64,000 bases of DNA from Pelagibius sp. (GCF_028281305.1 NZ_JANQKD010000023.1:62001-126000); one strand, 5' to 3'. Shown: positions 46,712 through 57,220, counted from the first letter of the stretch. The notes: a model not told the origin generated them from the letters alone. Made by a program: numbers and translations.

Positions 46712-47751
46712 CGAACGGCGACTGTCTTGCGTACCGCGAGAACCGTTTTTGCCCAGTCGGCGCCGGGACGTTGAACCCTGTAAAACCCGACGTACTCGCC
46801 GGGCTGCAGGTTCTCGCCTCTTTTTCGCAGGCCGAAACTCACCGTCCAGACCGCCCTGTTTCTCTCAAGCACACGTTTGTTGTTGAAGAAGGTTCGTCCG
46901 TCCGGGTCTAGAATCATGAGTGTTTCCAGGTCGCCTTCGCGGACTCCCCAGGTTCCCGCCCAGAAAACGAGCACCCTCCCGTCTGTTGAGATTTCCGCAG
47001 GCGCTTCGATGCCTGCCAGGATCTCTTGGTGGTCCGGCTGACGGTCAAGAAAGCCAGCCGAGAGGAGCCCTCCAGCCTGGTACGGAATCTGCGCCTGGGC
47101 TGCCTCCGACCAGAGACTTTGCCCTGTCTCGCCGCAAGTCGCTGAAGGCTCCAGCCCGGTGAAGGGATCGAGCAGCTTGTTCCGGTGGGTGACGGCGAAG
47201 TGGACATGGGGGAACTCGCTGTTGCCGGAGAGGCCGATAAGGCCGAGCCTGTCGCCCCGTTTCACCCGGTCCCCCTTCTTCACCGCAACGGTCCCCTTCA
47301 TCAGGTGAGCGTAGGTGGTGACCCAGCCGCCGCCATGACTGATGGCGACCCAGTTGCCGTTCCTTTCCTCCCGGGTCTTCCCCGGCCCGGTCTCGCTCAT
47401 GAGGATGTCGGGCTGGTCGTCGAAGGCGAAGATCACCTTGCCGTCGGCTGCGGCGATGACGGCGGTGCCTTCGCGCATCTCGATCTGGGTCGGGACGCGG
47501 AAATCGATTCCGCGGTGGCCGTCATAGCTGAGGCTGCCGCAGGTATGGTCTTTCCAGCCCTTGCCGTCGTCATAGTCGACGTAGTTCTGGATGCTGCAGA
47601 GCTCGCCCATCACGCAGTCGACGGGCAGCCCGAAGCCGCCGCCGGGAGGGTCCAGGTCCTCAGCGGTGGCTGGAGACTGGGCGAGAACGGTTAGGCCGGC
47701 GAGGATACCCAGGCCGGCCTGCAGGGAGGAAAGGGCGCTACGGGCGGTCAA
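46708..47751 (-). CDS. M23 family metallopeptidase
   Basis: A 347-residue periplasmic LytM-type peptidase. A signal peptide ends in SPATAED. The zinc ligands are visible as GHRGIDF (His, Asp) and HVHFAV (HxH). The C-terminal about 120 residues form an additional beta-rich domain (IEAPAEISTDGRVLVFWAG). It probably cuts peptidoglycan cross-bridges. It overlaps rnd by four bases on the same strand. Confidence 0.9.
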   Translation of the reverse strand: MTARSALSSLQAGLGILAGLTVLAQSPATAEDLDPPGGGFGLPVDCVMGELCSIQNYVDYDDGKGWKDHTCGSLSYDGHRGIDFRVPTQIEMREGTAVIAAADGKVIFAFDDQPDILMSETGPGKTREERNGNWVAISHGGGWVTTYAHLMKGTVAVKKGDRVKRGDRLGLIGLSGNSEFPHVHFAVTHRNKLLDPFTGLEPSATCGETGQSLWSEAAQAQIPYQAGGLLSAGFLDRQPDHQEILAGIEAPAEISTDGRVLVFWAGTWGVREGDLETLMILDPDGRTFFNNKRVLERNRAVWTVSFGLRKRGENLQPGEYVGFYRVQRPGADWAKTVLAVRKTVAVR

Positions 47752-48917
47752 TCCGCGTCCTCGCGTTCCTTCAAGGTGACCAGACGCACCTTGTTGCCCC
47801 GGGCCGAGAGGGCGACGGCGCCGCGTTTCAAGGCGAGCGCGTCGCGGCCGAAGATCTCGTAGCGCCAGCCCTTCAGGGCCATCACGTCGGCCTTGTCGTT
47901 CGCTGCGATCTGGTCCAGGTCGGCGGAGTTTGCGATCAGCTTCTGCGCCACGTCATGCTCGTCGCAGCGCAGCTTCAGCAGGACCTTGAGGAGGTCGATC
48001 AGCGGCCCCGCACCATTGGGGGCGGGGCCTTTCGGTGCCGGCGTCGGCAGCTCGCTATCCGGCAAAGCCAGCGCGCGGCCGACGGCCTCCAGAATGGCCC
48101 GGCCGAGGCGGCCGCGGGCCATATCCTTGCTGACGCCGCGGGACCGCGCCAGCTCCTCCTCCGACGTCGGGCGGTGGGCGGCGATGTCGAAGAGCTGCTC
48201 GTCGCGCAGCACGCGCCCGCGCGGGACGTCGCGCTGCTGCGCCTCTTCTTCGCGCCAGGTCGCCAGCGCCCGCAGGACGGCGAGATAGCGCCGGTCGTTG
48301 GAGCGGGTCTTGAGGCGGCGCCAGGCGTTCTCGGGCTCCAGCCGGTAGGTCTCCGGTGACGTCAAGACCGACATCTCTTCCTCGAGCCAGCCGGCGCGGC
48401 CCGACTTGGACAGGCGGCCGGCCAGCTTGCGGTAGATCTTGCGCAGATGGGTTACGTCGGCCAGGGCATAGTTGAGCTGGCGCTCGGCCAGCGGGCGGCG
48501 CGACCAGTCGGTGAAGCGGGACGACTTGTCCACATGGGCGCCGGTCATCTTGCGCACCAGCGTGTCGTAGCCCACGGACTCGCCGAAGCCGCAAACCATG
48601 GCAGCCACCTGGGTGTCGAAGATCGGCGCCGGCAGGCGGCCGGTCAGATGAAAGAAGATCTCCATATCCTGGCGCGCGGAGTGCAGCACCTTCAGGATCT
48701 TCGGATCGTCGAACAGCGCCAGCAGCGGCGCGAGATCGAGCTTCGGGGAAAGGGAATCGATCGCGGCCACGTCGTCGGGGCCCGCCACCTGGACGAGGCA
48801 GAGCTTCGGCCAGTAGGTCGAATCGCGGAGGAATTCGGTATCGAGGGTGATGAAGTCGGCTTTTGCAAGGCGCCCGCAGAGGACTTCCAGCTCCGCGGTT
48901 TCGGTAATCAGGCTCAT
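47748..48917 (-). CDS. rnd: Ribonuclease D
   Basis: A 389-residue 3'-5' exoribonuclease that trims tRNA and other RNAs. The DEDD exonuclease site includes ITLDTEFLRD and a late ALADVTHLRKIY; an HRDC domain is at about residues 205-290. I start at MSLITETAELE; the longer reading adds a basic stretch unlike the family. It is divergent from aspS, in an arrangement frequent in alphaproteobacteria. Confidence 0.94.
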   Translation of the reverse strand: MSLITETAELEVLCGRLAKADFITLDTEFLRDSTYWPKLCLVQVAGPDDVAAIDSLSPKLDLAPLLALFDDPKILKVLHSARQDMEIFFHLTGRLPAPIFDTQVAAMVCGFGESVGYDTLVRKMTGAHVDKSSRFTDWSRRPLAERQLNYALADVTHLRKIYRKLAGRLSKSGRAGWLEEEMSVLTSPETYRLEPENAWRRLKTRSNDRRYLAVLRALATWREEEAQQRDVPRGRVLRDEQLFDIAAHRPTSEEELARSRGVSKDMARGRLGRAILEAVGRALALPDSELPTPAPKGPAPNGAGPLIDLLKVLLKLRCDEHDVAQKLIANSADLDQIAANDKADVMALKGWRYEIFGRDALALKRGAVALSARGNKVRLVTLKEREDAD

Positions 48918-49031
48918 GCCAGCGGTATACACGTTATCGCTAGGCGGTGGAAGCGCCGAGACGGCCGCAGCCAGGGAAAGAAGTCGGCTGCCGAGTGCCA
49001 GCCGCTGCCCCGCCGGCCGCCGCCTCCGGAC

Positions 49032-49060
49032 TTGACAAAGCGGCCAATTCCCGGCCTTTT
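49032..49060 (+). promoter_or_regulatory. Possible promoter of aspS
   Basis: A consensus -35 TTGACA (49032-49037), but the -10 position 17 bases later is CCTTTT, a poor match. It lies about 50 bases before the aspS start. Confidence 0.3.
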
Positions 49061-49107
49061 GCGCGCTCGTTGACGGCCCCGCCGACCACATCCCAGGACC
49101 TCTTCCG

Positions 49108-50886
49108 ATGCACCCCTATCGTAGTCATAGCTGTGGAGAACTGCGTGCTGCCCACGCCGGCGAACGTGCGCGGCTTTCCGGATGGATCCACCGCAAGCGC
49201 GACCACGGGCAGTTGCTTTTCGTCGACCTGCGCGACACCCACGGCATCACCCAATGCGTGATCGATGTCAGCAGCCCCCTGTTCCAGGACCTGGAGCAGA
49301 CCCGGGTCGAGAGCGTCATTACGGTGACTGGGCCGGTGGTCAAGCGGACGCCCGATACGGTTAACGCCACGGTCCCGACCGGCGAGGTGGAGCTTCAGGT
49401 CGAGGAACTGGCGGTTCAATCCCGTGCCGAAGTGTTGCCGCTGCAGGTCAATTCCGAAGAGGACGCGGGGGAGGAAACCCGCCTGCGCTACCGCTATCTG
49501 GATCTGCGGCGGGAGAAGATGCAGGCGCGGATCCGGCTGCGCGGCGCGGTTATCAACTCGATCCGGCGGCGCATGGTGGAGCAGGGCTTCCAGGAGTTCC
49601 AGACGCCGATCCTGACCGCCAGCAGTCCGGAAGGCGCGCGGGACTACCTCGTTCCGAGCCGATTGCACCCCGGCAAGTTCTATGCCCTGCCGCAGGCCCC
49701 GCAGATGTTCAAGCAGCTGCTGATGATGGCCGGCTTCGACCGCTATTTCCAGATTGCCCCCTGCTTTCGTGACGAGGACAGCCGTGCCGACCGCTCGCCG
49801 GGCGAGTTCTATCAGCTCGACCTGGAGATGAGCTTCGTTACGCAGGACGACGTTTTCGCCGCCCTGGAGCCGGTCCTGGGCGGCGTCTTCGAGGAATTCA
49901 GCAATGGCCGCGCCGTGACGCCGCAGCCTTTCCCGCGCATCCCCTTCCGCGAGGCCATGCTGAAGTATGGCTCCGACAAGCCGGACCTGCGCAACCCGGT
50001 GGAGATCGCCGACGTGACCGAGGCGTTCCGCGGTTCCGGCTTCGGTATCTTCGCCAAGGCGGTCGAGGGCGGGTCGGTGGTGCGGGCCATCCCAGCCCCC
50101 GGGGCAGCCGGGCGGCCGCGCAGCTTTTTCGACAAGCTGAACGACTGGGCGCGCAGCGAGGGCGCAGCCGGTCTTGGCTACATCATCTTTGCCGAGGACG
50201 GCAGCGCCAAGGGGCCGATCGCCAAGAACCTGGACCCGGAGCGCACGGCGCAGATCAAGGCCGGGGCGGGACTCGCGGACGGCGATGCCGTGTTCTTCGC
50301 CTGCGACAAGGAATCCGCGGCTGCCAAGCTCGCCGGCCAGGTGCGAAACCGGCTGGGCGAGGAACTGGACCTGCTGGAGAAGAACGCTTTCCGGTTCTGC
50401 TGGATCGTCGACTACCCGATGTTCGAACTGGACGAGGACAGCGGCAAGATCGAGTTCAGCCACAACCCCTTCTCCATGCCGCAGGGCGGGCTCGAAGCGC
50501 TGGAGACCAACGAGCCGCTGGAGGTCCTGGCCTATCAGTACGATATCGTCTGCAACGGCGTCGAGCTGTCCTCCGGGGCGATCCGGAACCACCTGCCGGA
50601 GGTCATGTACAAGGCTTTCGGCATCGCCGGCTACAGCCAGGAGCAGGTGGATACCGAGTTTGCCGGCATGATCTCGGCGCTAAAGTTCGGCGCGCCGCCT
50701 CATGGCGGCTCGGCCCCCGGCATCGATCGGATCGTCATGCTGCTGGCCGATGAGCCGAACATCCGCGAAGTGGTGGCTTTCCCGATGAACCAGCGGGCCG
50801 AAGACCTGATGATGCAGGCGCCGGCAGCAGTGAGCGCGCGGCAGTTGGCCGAGCTTCACATCAAACTGGACCTGCCGCCCGAGTAA
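49108..50886 (+). CDS. aspS: Aspartyl-tRNA synthetase
   Basis: A 592-residue class II synthetase of the bacterial type. The N-terminal OB anticodon-binding fold (VRLSGW-like, here [14 protein letters not shown]) is followed by [12 protein letters not shown], motif 2 [20 protein letters not shown], the GAD insertion domain (about residues 290-410), and motif 3 [14 protein letters not shown]. Whether it also charges tRNA-Asn depends on gatCAB elsewhere in the genome. Confidence 0.97.
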   Translation: MHPYRSHSCGELRAAHAGERARLSGWIHRKRDHGQLLFVDLRDTHGITQCVIDVSSPLFQDLEQTRVESVITVTGPVVKRTPDTVNATVPTGEVELQVEELAVQSRAEVLPLQVNSEEDAGEETRLRYRYLDLRREKMQARIRLRGAVINSIRRRMVEQGFQEFQTPILTASSPEGARDYLVPSRLHPGKFYALPQAPQMFKQLLMMAGFDRYFQIAPCFRDEDSRADRSPGEFYQLDLEMSFVTQDDVFAALEPVLGGVFEEFSNGRAVTPQPFPRIPFREAMLKYGSDKPDLRNPVEIADVTEAFRGSGFGIFAKAVEGGSVVRAIPAPGAAGRPRSFFDKLNDWARSEGAAGLGYIIFAEDGSAKGPIAKNLDPERTAQIKAGAGLADGDAVFFACDKESAAAKLAGQVRNRLGEELDLLEKNAFRFCWIVDYPMFELDEDSGKIEFSHNPFSMPQGGLEALETNEPLEVLAYQYDIVCNGVELSSGAIRNHLPEVMYKAFGIAGYSQEQVDTEFAGMISALKFGAPPHGGSAPGIDRIVMLLADEPNIREVVAFPMNQRAEDLMMQAPAAVSARQLAELHIKLDLPPE

Positions 50887-50914
50887 CGCCGGGTTGGGCG
50901 CCGGGGGAGGGGCA

Positions 50915-51937
50915 ATGGCTGAGCGGACTCCCGTCGATGGCGGCTTCTTCATGCCGGCGGAATGGGCCCCGCACGAGCGCTGCTGGATGGCCTGGCCCTG
51001 CCGCGGCAGCCTCTGGGAAGAGGGGCTCGACAAGGCGCGGGATGCCTACGCCGCAGTGGCCCGGGCGATCGCCGGTTTCGAGCCGGTCACCATGCTTGCC
51101 AACCCCTCGGAACTGGAGGATGCCCGCACGCGCTGCGGGGCTGAGGTCGACTGCCTTGCCCTGCCGCTCGACGACTCCTGGATGCGCGACTTCGGGCCGA
51201 GCTTCCTGGTCGACGGCAAGGGTTGCCTGGCGGGTGTCGACTGGGGCTTCAATGCCTGGGGCAACAGGTTCCACCCCTATGACCAGGATGCCCTGGTCGC
51301 CGAGCGGGTTCTGGCTCAACTCGGCGTGGCACGGTACCGTGCGCCCCTGGTCCTGGAGGGCGGCTCCATTCACGTCGACGGCGAGGGGACGCTCCTGACC
51401 AGCGAGGAATGCCTGCTGCACCCCAACCGCAATCCTGACCTCGACCGGACGGCCATCGAGGATCTGCTGCGCCGCTACCTCGGCATCGAAGCCTTTGTCT
51501 GGCTGGGCCAGGGGCTGGACAAGGACGACACCGACGGGCACGTCGACAACATTGCCTGCTTCGTGCGGCCGGGTGTTGTCATGGCGGTCACCTGCGACGA
51601 CCCGGCGGATCCCAACCACGCGATCCTGCGGGACAACCTGGCCCGCCTTGCCAAGGCGAAGGACGCCAAGGGACGGGCCCTGGAGGTCATCGAACTGCCG
51701 CTGCCACGCGAGGCCCGCTATCTGGACGGCCAGCGGCTCTCCCTGTCCTACGTGAACTACTACATCGCCAACGGCGGCGTGGTGATGCCGTCCTTCGGCG
51801 ACCCGCAGGATCCGGTCGCCCTGGAGATCGTCGCGGCGAGCTTCCCCGGCCGCAAAGTGGCCCAGGTGCCGGCCGGCGACATCCTGGTCGGCGGTGGCGG
51901 TATCCACTGCATCACCCAGCAGCAGCCGCTCGTCTGA
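50915..51937 (+). CDS. aguA: Agmatine deiminase
   Basis: A 340-residue peptidylarginine-deiminase-fold enzyme converting agmatine to N-carbamoylputrescine. Family motifs are MPAEWAPHERCWMAWP, DSWMRDFGPSF, LEGGSIHVDG, DKDDTDGHVDN and the catalytic Cys near the C-terminus in GGGGIHCITQQQP. The ATG follows GGGGGAGGGGCA. The usual partner N-carbamoylputrescine amidase is not in the window. It starts 28 bases after aspS. Confidence 0.95.
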   Translation: MAERTPVDGGFFMPAEWAPHERCWMAWPCRGSLWEEGLDKARDAYAAVARAIAGFEPVTMLANPSELEDARTRCGAEVDCLALPLDDSWMRDFGPSFLVDGKGCLAGVDWGFNAWGNRFHPYDQDALVAERVLAQLGVARYRAPLVLEGGSIHVDGEGTLLTSEECLLHPNRNPDLDRTAIEDLLRRYLGIEAFVWLGQGLDKDDTDGHVDNIACFVRPGVVMAVTCDDPADPNHAILRDNLARLAKAKDAKGRALEVIELPLPREARYLDGQRLSLSYVNYYIANGGVVMPSFGDPQDPVALEIVAASFPGRKVAQVPAGDILVGGGGIHCITQQQPLV

Positions 51938-52274
51938 CGACCGCCGACTGGCCGGTTTCGTTCCCGTGGGCGCCAAGCGAGGCAGCGGGTCTGCGGTCCG
52001 GCCTTACGGCAGGTGTCGGATCATCGCTAGGCGTGCATTCCTTCGCAGTCGCTCCCTTTGGCCGGGCCCCGGCACCTCGCAGCCAGGCAACCATTCGTTA
52101 AGCAAACACTTTGCGTACTTTAGATTGATCAAGTTGTCTCGCTATTTGCTGTATTAACGGATACTTCACCCGCATTTCCTATAGCCCTTCCAAGCTTGCA
52201 GTTGCCCTTGGGTTTTGATCCGGGAGCTTCAATGGTGAGCGTAAACGTAATGATTAGAAGGAATTCTGGGGATC
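51938..52274 (+). other. Intergenic region before the binding protein gene
   Basis: 337 bases with no credible gene. The second half (about 52090-52260) is markedly richer in A and T than the genes around it, as expected for a promoter region. I see TTGATC at 52125 and TATTAA at 52152, but the 21-base spacing is too long for a normal sigma70 promoter. Confidence 0.5.
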
Positions 52275-53456
52275 ATGGGAAATCGTCATATGAAGCGTGC
52301 GCTGCTGCCGGCCGTTGCATTTGCCGTGGCGGCGACCACAACCATGGCGGCAAACGCTGAGGTCGGTGTTACGGACACCACCATCACCTTCGGCCAGTCC
52401 GCCGCCCTCGACGGCCCTGCCGCCGCGCTCGGCACCGGGATGCGTGAAGGTATTCTGGCTGCCTTCGCCGAGGCCAACCGCAACGGCGGTATCGCCGGCC
52501 GTCAACTTGAGCTCAAGAGCTACGACGACGGTTACGAGCCGGAGCGGGCCATCAGCAACGTCCAGAACCTGATCGACCAGGATCAGGTCTTCGGCCTGAT
52601 CGGTGCCGTCGGCACGCCGACGTCGAAGGCGACCCAGCCGATCGCGACCGATGCGGGCGTGCCCTTTGTCGGTCCGTTCACCGGTGCAGGCTTCCTGCGC
52701 GACCCGGCGCTCGACAACGTCATCAACGTCCGTGGCACCTACGGGCAGGAGACCGAGGCCTGGATCAAGCACCTGACCGAGGACCTGGGGTACGACCGTA
52801 TCGCCATCCTCTATCAGGACGACTCCTTCGGCCGTGTCGGCCTTGCAGGTGTGAACAAGGCGCTGGAGAAGCGTGGTCTTTCGCTGGTCGCGGAAGGCAC
52901 CTACAAGCGCAATACCACAGCCGTGAAGTCGGCGCTTCTGGCGATCCGCAAGGCCAAGCCGCAGGCGGTCGTCATGGTCGGCGCCTACAAGCCGATTGCC
53001 GAGTTCATCAAGCTTGCCCGTAAGACCAAGCTGTCGGCCACCTTCGTCAATATCTCCTTCGTCGGCTCGAAGGCGCTGGCCAAGGAACTCGGCAAAGACG
53101 GTGAGGGCGTGGTGATCACCCAGGTCGTGCCGTTCCCCTGGGATGCCTCGATTCCGCTGGTCAAGCAGTACCAGGCGGCGATGAAGGCGCATGACCCCAG
53201 CGCCGAGCCCGGCTTCGTTTCGCTGGAGGGCTACATGGTCGGCCGTATCGCCATCATGGCCCTGGAAAAGGCCGGCGGCGAGATCACCCGGCAGTCCTTC
53301 CTGCAGGCTGTTGCCAACACCGGTGCCTTCGATCTGGGCGGGGTCACGCTGACCTACGGCCCGGGTGACAACCAGGGCATGGATGAGGTCTTTCTCTCCA
53401 TCATCCAGTCCGACGGCTCCTTCAAGGCGGTCGAACGCCTGAGCGGCGCCAGCTAA
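52275..53456 (+). CDS. Amino-acid type ABC substrate-binding protein (LivK-like)
   Basis: A 393-residue periplasmic binding protein of the branched-chain amino acid type (peripla_BP_6). A signal peptide runs [23 protein letters not shown], and the mature part begins [20 protein letters not shown]. The two-lobed fold is evident from [19 protein letters not shown] and the hinge [12 protein letters not shown]. An ATG at 52290 is an equally possible start. No permease or ATPase gene is adjacent; a chemoreceptor follows after a terminator. Confidence 0.9.
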   Translation: MGNRHMKRALLPAVAFAVAATTTMAANAEVGVTDTTITFGQSAALDGPAAALGTGMREGILAAFAEANRNGGIAGRQLELKSYDDGYEPERAISNVQNLIDQDQVFGLIGAVGTPTSKATQPIATDAGVPFVGPFTGAGFLRDPALDNVINVRGTYGQETEAWIKHLTEDLGYDRIAILYQDDSFGRVGLAGVNKALEKRGLSLVAEGTYKRNTTAVKSALLAIRKAKPQAVVMVGAYKPIAEFIKLARKTKLSATFVNISFVGSKALAKELGKDGEGVVITQVVPFPWDASIPLVKQYQAAMKAHDPSAEPGFVSLEGYMVGRIAIMALEKAGGEITRQSFLQAVANTGAFDLGGVTLTYGPGDNQGMDEVFLSIIQSDGSFKAVERLSGAS

Positions 53457-53470
53457 CCGTTCGTGCCGTG

Positions 53471-53500
53471 AAGGGGCGCCCCGGTCGGGCGCCCCTTCTT
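53471..53500 (+). terminator. Intrinsic-type terminator after the binding protein gene
   Basis: A perfect 11-base stem (53471-53481 with 53487-53497) and five-base loop, followed by CTTGCC. It lies 14 bases after the stop. The T-run is poor but the stem is very GC-rich. It also argues against starting the next gene at 53468. Confidence 0.75.
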
Positions 53501-53548
53501 GCCGCAGGCCCATGCGGGCTCTTATGTGGGAGTATTGGGGTTAGTGTG

Positions 53549-55807
53549 ATGGGCAATCCAAAAAGCGAGGAGGCGGAGGCCTCCCCGGTGGCAAAGCAAG
53601 CCGCCAAAACGTCTGCGACCAAAACGTCTGCGACCAAAACGTCTGCGACCAAGACGTCTGGGAAGACCGGGAAGTCCGGCCGCAAAGGCCTCCACCAACG
53701 CATGAGCGGTATCCGTGCCCGACTGTTCAGCGCTTTCGGCGGCGTCGCTTTTCTGACCGTCGCTGCCAGCGCCGTCGCGCTGATCGCCTTCTCCAACGTC
53801 GGGGAGGTCTTCGAGAAGGTCACCAGCCGTAGCGTGCCGGCGATGACCGAAGCGCTGAGGCTGTCGTCCATCAGCGCGGCGCTCTCCGCAGAGGCGCCCG
53901 CCCTGGTAGCCGCCAAGGACGATGCGCAGCGGGCGGAACGCAAAGCGGTGCTTGCCGAGATGAGCACCGAGATGAACGCCAATCTCGCGGCCCTGCGTGC
54001 ACGCCTCGGCCAGTCCGAGCAGCTTGAGGCGATCGAAGGCATGACAGGCGAGGCGACGGCCAATCTGCAGTTGCTGGACGAAGCCGTCGGAGAGCTGCTG
54101 GCCGCCCGCGCGGCGCGGGAAGCCAAGGTCGAAGAAATCACCAGCGTCCATGCAGACATCCTCTCGATCACCGTTCCAATGGTCGACGACGTGAATTTCG
54201 AACTGGTGATCCAGGCCGACGATGCATCGCTGATCGGCGGCGAGGCCGTAACGGAGCTGTTCGACAGCGGCGTCACCTCCCTGCGTGCCGTGCTGCAGGT
54301 CGAAGCGCAGTCGAACCTTCTGGACGGCATCCTGCGCGATGCCGCCAACACCAATGACGCCAGCCGTCTGGAGCCCCTCAAGGAGCGCTTCGATACAGCC
54401 GTGGCGACCTTGGGCGAAAGCCTCGGGCTGATCCCGGAAAGCGAGCAGGCCGAGACCCTCGGCTTCCTGATCTCCAGCCTTGTCGCCCTGGGAGCGGACG
54501 AGGTGAACATCTTCACGCTGCGCAAAGCCGAGCTCGGTGCTGCGGACCATGCGGAGGAGGTGCTGAATTCCAGCCGCCAGTTGACGCAGGAACTGGCTGT
54601 GCAGGTCGATGCCCTGGTCGGCCAGGCGGCGGATGAACTGAACCAGGGTACCACGTCGTCGGAAAGCGCGATCTCGCAGGGCAAGCTCTGGCTGGCAGTC
54701 ATTGCTGTGGTCAGCCTTGGCTTCGCCCTGGCAATCGCCTGGCTTTATGTCGGCCGGAACCTCGTGGCGCGGCTTTCCGCGGTGGTGTCGGCCATGCGTG
54801 AGATCGCAGGCGGCAATCTGAAGGCGCAGCTTGCGGTGAAGGGCAATGACGAGATTGCCGAGATGGCCACGACACTGATGGTGTTCCGCGACGGCTTGGC
54901 GGAGGTCGAGAAGGCCAACGCCAAGATCGAAGAGGAGCGCGCGGCGGCGGCCATGGAGCGGCAGGCCGCGATGATGGAACTGGCCGACGGGTTCGAAGCC
55001 TCGGTGCTGGGCGTTGTCGAGTCCGTTTCCTCGGCTTCCGGCGAGATGCAAAGCTCCTCGAAAGGCATGGCTGAGCGGGCCGACAATGCGAAAGCGCAGG
55101 CCGATGCGGCAGCCGGCGCGGCAGAACAGGCGGCCGGGAACGTGCAGACGGTAGCCAGTGCCGCCGAGGAACTGGCGGCCTCCATCGAGGAGATCGGGCG
55201 GCAGGTGAACCAGTCGTCGAAGATTGCCGCCCAGGCGGTCGACCGGGGCCAGAAGACCAATGCGCAGGTGGAAGGCCTGGCGCAGGCTGCTCAGAAGATC
55301 GGCGAGGTCGTGAAGCTGATCACGGATATTGCCGAGCAGACCAATCTGCTGGCCTTGAACGCTACAATCGAGGCGGCGCGGGCCGGCGAGGCCGGAAAGG
55401 GCTTCGCTGTTGTTGCCAGTGAGGTGAAGGGTCTGGCAACCCAGACCGCGAAGGCCACTGAAGACATCGCCGAACAGGTCAACGACATCCAGGCGGCCAC
55501 CCGGGTCGCGGTGGACGCGATCAAGGAGATCACGACGACGATCTCCGAGATCGACAAGATCGGCACGACGATCGCCTCTGCCGTCGAGGAACAGTCGGCG
55601 GCGACGAAGGAGATCTCCCGCAACGTCCAGGAAGCTGCCAACGGCGCCCAGAAGGCCGGCAGCAACATCTCCGGCGTGCACCAGGCGATTGGCGAGACCG
55701 GCGAGTCGGCGCAGCGGATCCTGGGGGCTTCCGGCAAGCTGGCAGAGCAGGCCGGTGAGCTGAAGTCGCAGGTCGGCCAGTTCCTGGAGAAGGTGCGCAG
55801 CGCCTGA
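53549..55807 (+). CDS. Methyl-accepting chemotaxis protein
   Basis: A 752-residue chemoreceptor. A basic cytoplasmic N-terminus of about 58 residues carries a (KTSAT)n repeat. TM1 spans about 60-81, then a periplasmic helical ligand domain (about 82-378), TM2 about 380-400, HAMP, and the signalling domain with the hairpin tip [25 protein letters not shown] near residue 600. I start at MGNPKSEE; the longer reading runs through a terminator. The C-terminus lacks a CheR-binding pentapeptide. It follows a binding-protein gene, which may deliver the ligand. Confidence 0.93.
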   Translation: MGNPKSEEAEASPVAKQAAKTSATKTSATKTSATKTSGKTGKSGRKGLHQRMSGIRARLFSAFGGVAFLTVAASAVALIAFSNVGEVFEKVTSRSVPAMTEALRLSSISAALSAEAPALVAAKDDAQRAERKAVLAEMSTEMNANLAALRARLGQSEQLEAIEGMTGEATANLQLLDEAVGELLAARAAREAKVEEITSVHADILSITVPMVDDVNFELVIQADDASLIGGEAVTELFDSGVTSLRAVLQVEAQSNLLDGILRDAANTNDASRLEPLKERFDTAVATLGESLGLIPESEQAETLGFLISSLVALGADEVNIFTLRKAELGAADHAEEVLNSSRQLTQELAVQVDALVGQAADELNQGTTSSESAISQGKLWLAVIAVVSLGFALAIAWLYVGRNLVARLSAVVSAMREIAGGNLKAQLAVKGNDEIAEMATTLMVFRDGLAEVEKANAKIEEERAAAAMERQAAMMELADGFEASVLGVVESVSSASGEMQSSSKGMAERADNAKAQADAAAGAAEQAAGNVQTVASAAEELAASIEEIGRQVNQSSKIAAQAVDRGQKTNAQVEGLAQAAQKIGEVVKLITDIAEQTNLLALNATIEAARAGEAGKGFAVVASEVKGLATQTAKATEDIAEQVNDIQAATRVAVDAIKEITTTISEIDKIGTTIASAVEEQSAATKEISRNVQEAANGAQKAGSNISGVHQAIGETGESAQRILGASGKLAEQAGELKSQVGQFLEKVRSA
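53606..53662 (+). repeat. 15-base in-frame tandem repeat in the chemoreceptor gene
   Basis: Three perfect copies of AAAACGTCTGCGACC (53606-53620, 53621-53635, 53636-53650) and a partial fourth. They code for repeated KTSAT in the cytoplasmic N-terminus. Confidence 0.95.
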
Positions 55808-55861
55808 GCCGACGGTCCTTCGGGTGGTGCCGCGCCACCGGCGCCGCCTTGATGGCGAGCG

Positions 55862-56395
55862 CTAGCCCTCTGGGCTCTTGTCCTCTGCGCCTTCTTCTTC
55901 TGCGCCTTCTTCCTCTGCGTCTTCTTCCGCTGCGATGGTCCAGATGCGGGCGTGATCCTTTGCCCGCTGCGGTTCGACGATGCGGATCCGCTCGGCAATG
56001 CCGGCCTCGGTCATTTCCCGCTCGATCGCCAGGAGGCTGCCGAGCTTTTGCGTGCAGAGGCCTGCCGCGTCTTCCAGTTCCCCCCGCGCCGCCAGCAGCG
56101 CTTCGGGCAGGCTGGGCGCGCCGTAGTGCTCAACCAGATGGCGGGCGAGCTGTTCGACGAGACGGAAGAAATCGGCTTCGTCGATCTCCGCCACCTCAAC
56201 CAGAGTCGTGAAGCCGAAACTCTCAAGGCCCAGCCAGGCCGATCCGAAGGCGATTCGCAGCTTGTTGTCGGCGCTCTCGGCCTCCAGGTCGGTGAAGGCA
56301 AAGGTTCCGGGAATGGCCCACTCGCCGGACTCACAGGCCTTTGAAAAGACCTGGAGGTCGGACTGATCGAGGCGGATGGCACGGGGCAGGCGCAT
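55862..56395 (-). CDS. DUF6505-like protein with acidic repeat tail
   Basis: A 177-residue soluble protein. The start MRLPRAIRLDQSDLQVF, then GEWAIPGTFAF and FGSAWLGLESFGFTTLVEV, resemble the DUF6505 family of alphaproteobacteria as I recall it; I could not check this. The function is unknown. The C-terminal about 20 residues are an acidic (EEEGA)n repeat made by a 15-base tandem duplication (about 55875-55935). It is convergent with the chemoreceptor gene. Confidence 0.65.
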   Translation of the reverse strand: MRLPRAIRLDQSDLQVFSKACESGEWAIPGTFAFTDLEAESADNKLRIAFGSAWLGLESFGFTTLVEVAEIDEADFFRLVEQLARHLVEHYGAPSLPEALLAARGELEDAAGLCTQKLGSLLAIEREMTEAGIAERIRIVEPQRAKDHARIWTIAAEEDAEEEGAEEEGAEDKSPEG

Positions 56396-56485
56396 GCGCC
56401 CAGCCTATAGCATTGGCTCCGACTTTGCGAAAGGAGCGCCGTAGCGCAAGGCCGCGAGGCGACGTGTCTCAGCCCCGGTCTTCTC

Positions 56486-57220
56486 TTAGCCCAGGTCTTC
56501 GCTGGCGACAAGCTGGGGGCGCTTGTTGCGGTAGAGGTCCTGATCGGCAAGGAAGATGAGCGTTTCCGGCTGGCTGCGCCGGTCGTAGGTCGCCATGCCG
56601 AAGCTGGCCGACACGGGCAGCAGGGACGCCTGCCAGGGGACGGTCAGCCCGTTGATCAGGGTCGAAAGCTTGCGCGCGAGAAACTCGCTTTCCTCGCCCG
56701 CGGTGTGGGTCATGATCACCGCGAACTCGTCGCCACCGACCCGCGCGACATAGTCGCTTTCGCGGATCGAACCCTTCAGCGCCTTGGCGACCGCCCGCAG
56801 CATGGCGTCGCCGGCCTGGTGGCCGTAGGTGTCGTTGACCGCCTTGAAGTGATTCAGGTCGCACAGCAGGAGCAACCCCTTTTCGTCCATGCGGCGGGCG
56901 CGGGCCAGGGCCCGGGAAAGCTCGGTCTCGAAGCCGCGGCGGTTCAGAAGCGTGGTGAGTTCGTCTGTGACGGAGAGGGACTCCAGGAAGCGGATGCGGG
57001 CGCGCTGAAGCGCTATGGACTGCTCGGCCGCCGCTGCTGCCTCCAGCAGTTCGTCCAGCAGCGTAAGGCCGTCGGGGCCCAGGGCCTCCGGCGAGTGCTG
57101 GGCGATGCGCCGCAAGCGGTCCGCTGCCGAGCAGAGCTGCGGCAGGCTGTCCTGCGCGATCAGGGTCTCGAACCTCATCCCATCCAGGAGATCTGGAATC
57201 ATCCCTCTGTCCACCCACAT
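56486..57220 (-). CDS. GGDEF diguanylate cyclase
   Basis: A 244-residue soluble protein. The C-terminal GGDEF domain is complete, with LSVTDELTTLLNRRGFE, DLNHFKAVNDTYGH, inhibitory site RESD and active site ARVGGDEFAVI. The N-terminal about 80 residues are helical and unassigned. c-di-GMP synthesis with product inhibition is expected. I start at MWVDRGMIPDLL; a start six codons later or an N-terminal extension are possible. A perfect TATAAT lies about 50 bases upstream (57274-57269) but without a good -35. Confidence 0.88.
   Translation of the reverse strand: MWVDRGMIPDLLDGMRFETLIAQDSLPQLCSAADRLRRIAQHSPEALGPDGLTLLDELLEAAAAAEQSIALQRARIRFLESLSVTDELTTLLNRRGFETELSRALARARRMDEKGLLLLCDLNHFKAVNDTYGHQAGDAMLRAVAKALKGSIRESDYVARVGGDEFAVIMTHTAGEESEFLARKLSTLINGLTVPWQASLLPVSASFGMATYDRRSQPETLIFLADQDLYRNKRPQLVASEDLG

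Noticed and set aside
53522..55681. A 719-codon minus-strand frame over the chemoreceptor gene
   Set aside because: It is antisense to a complete chemoreceptor with TM, HAMP and signalling domains; no motif of its own.
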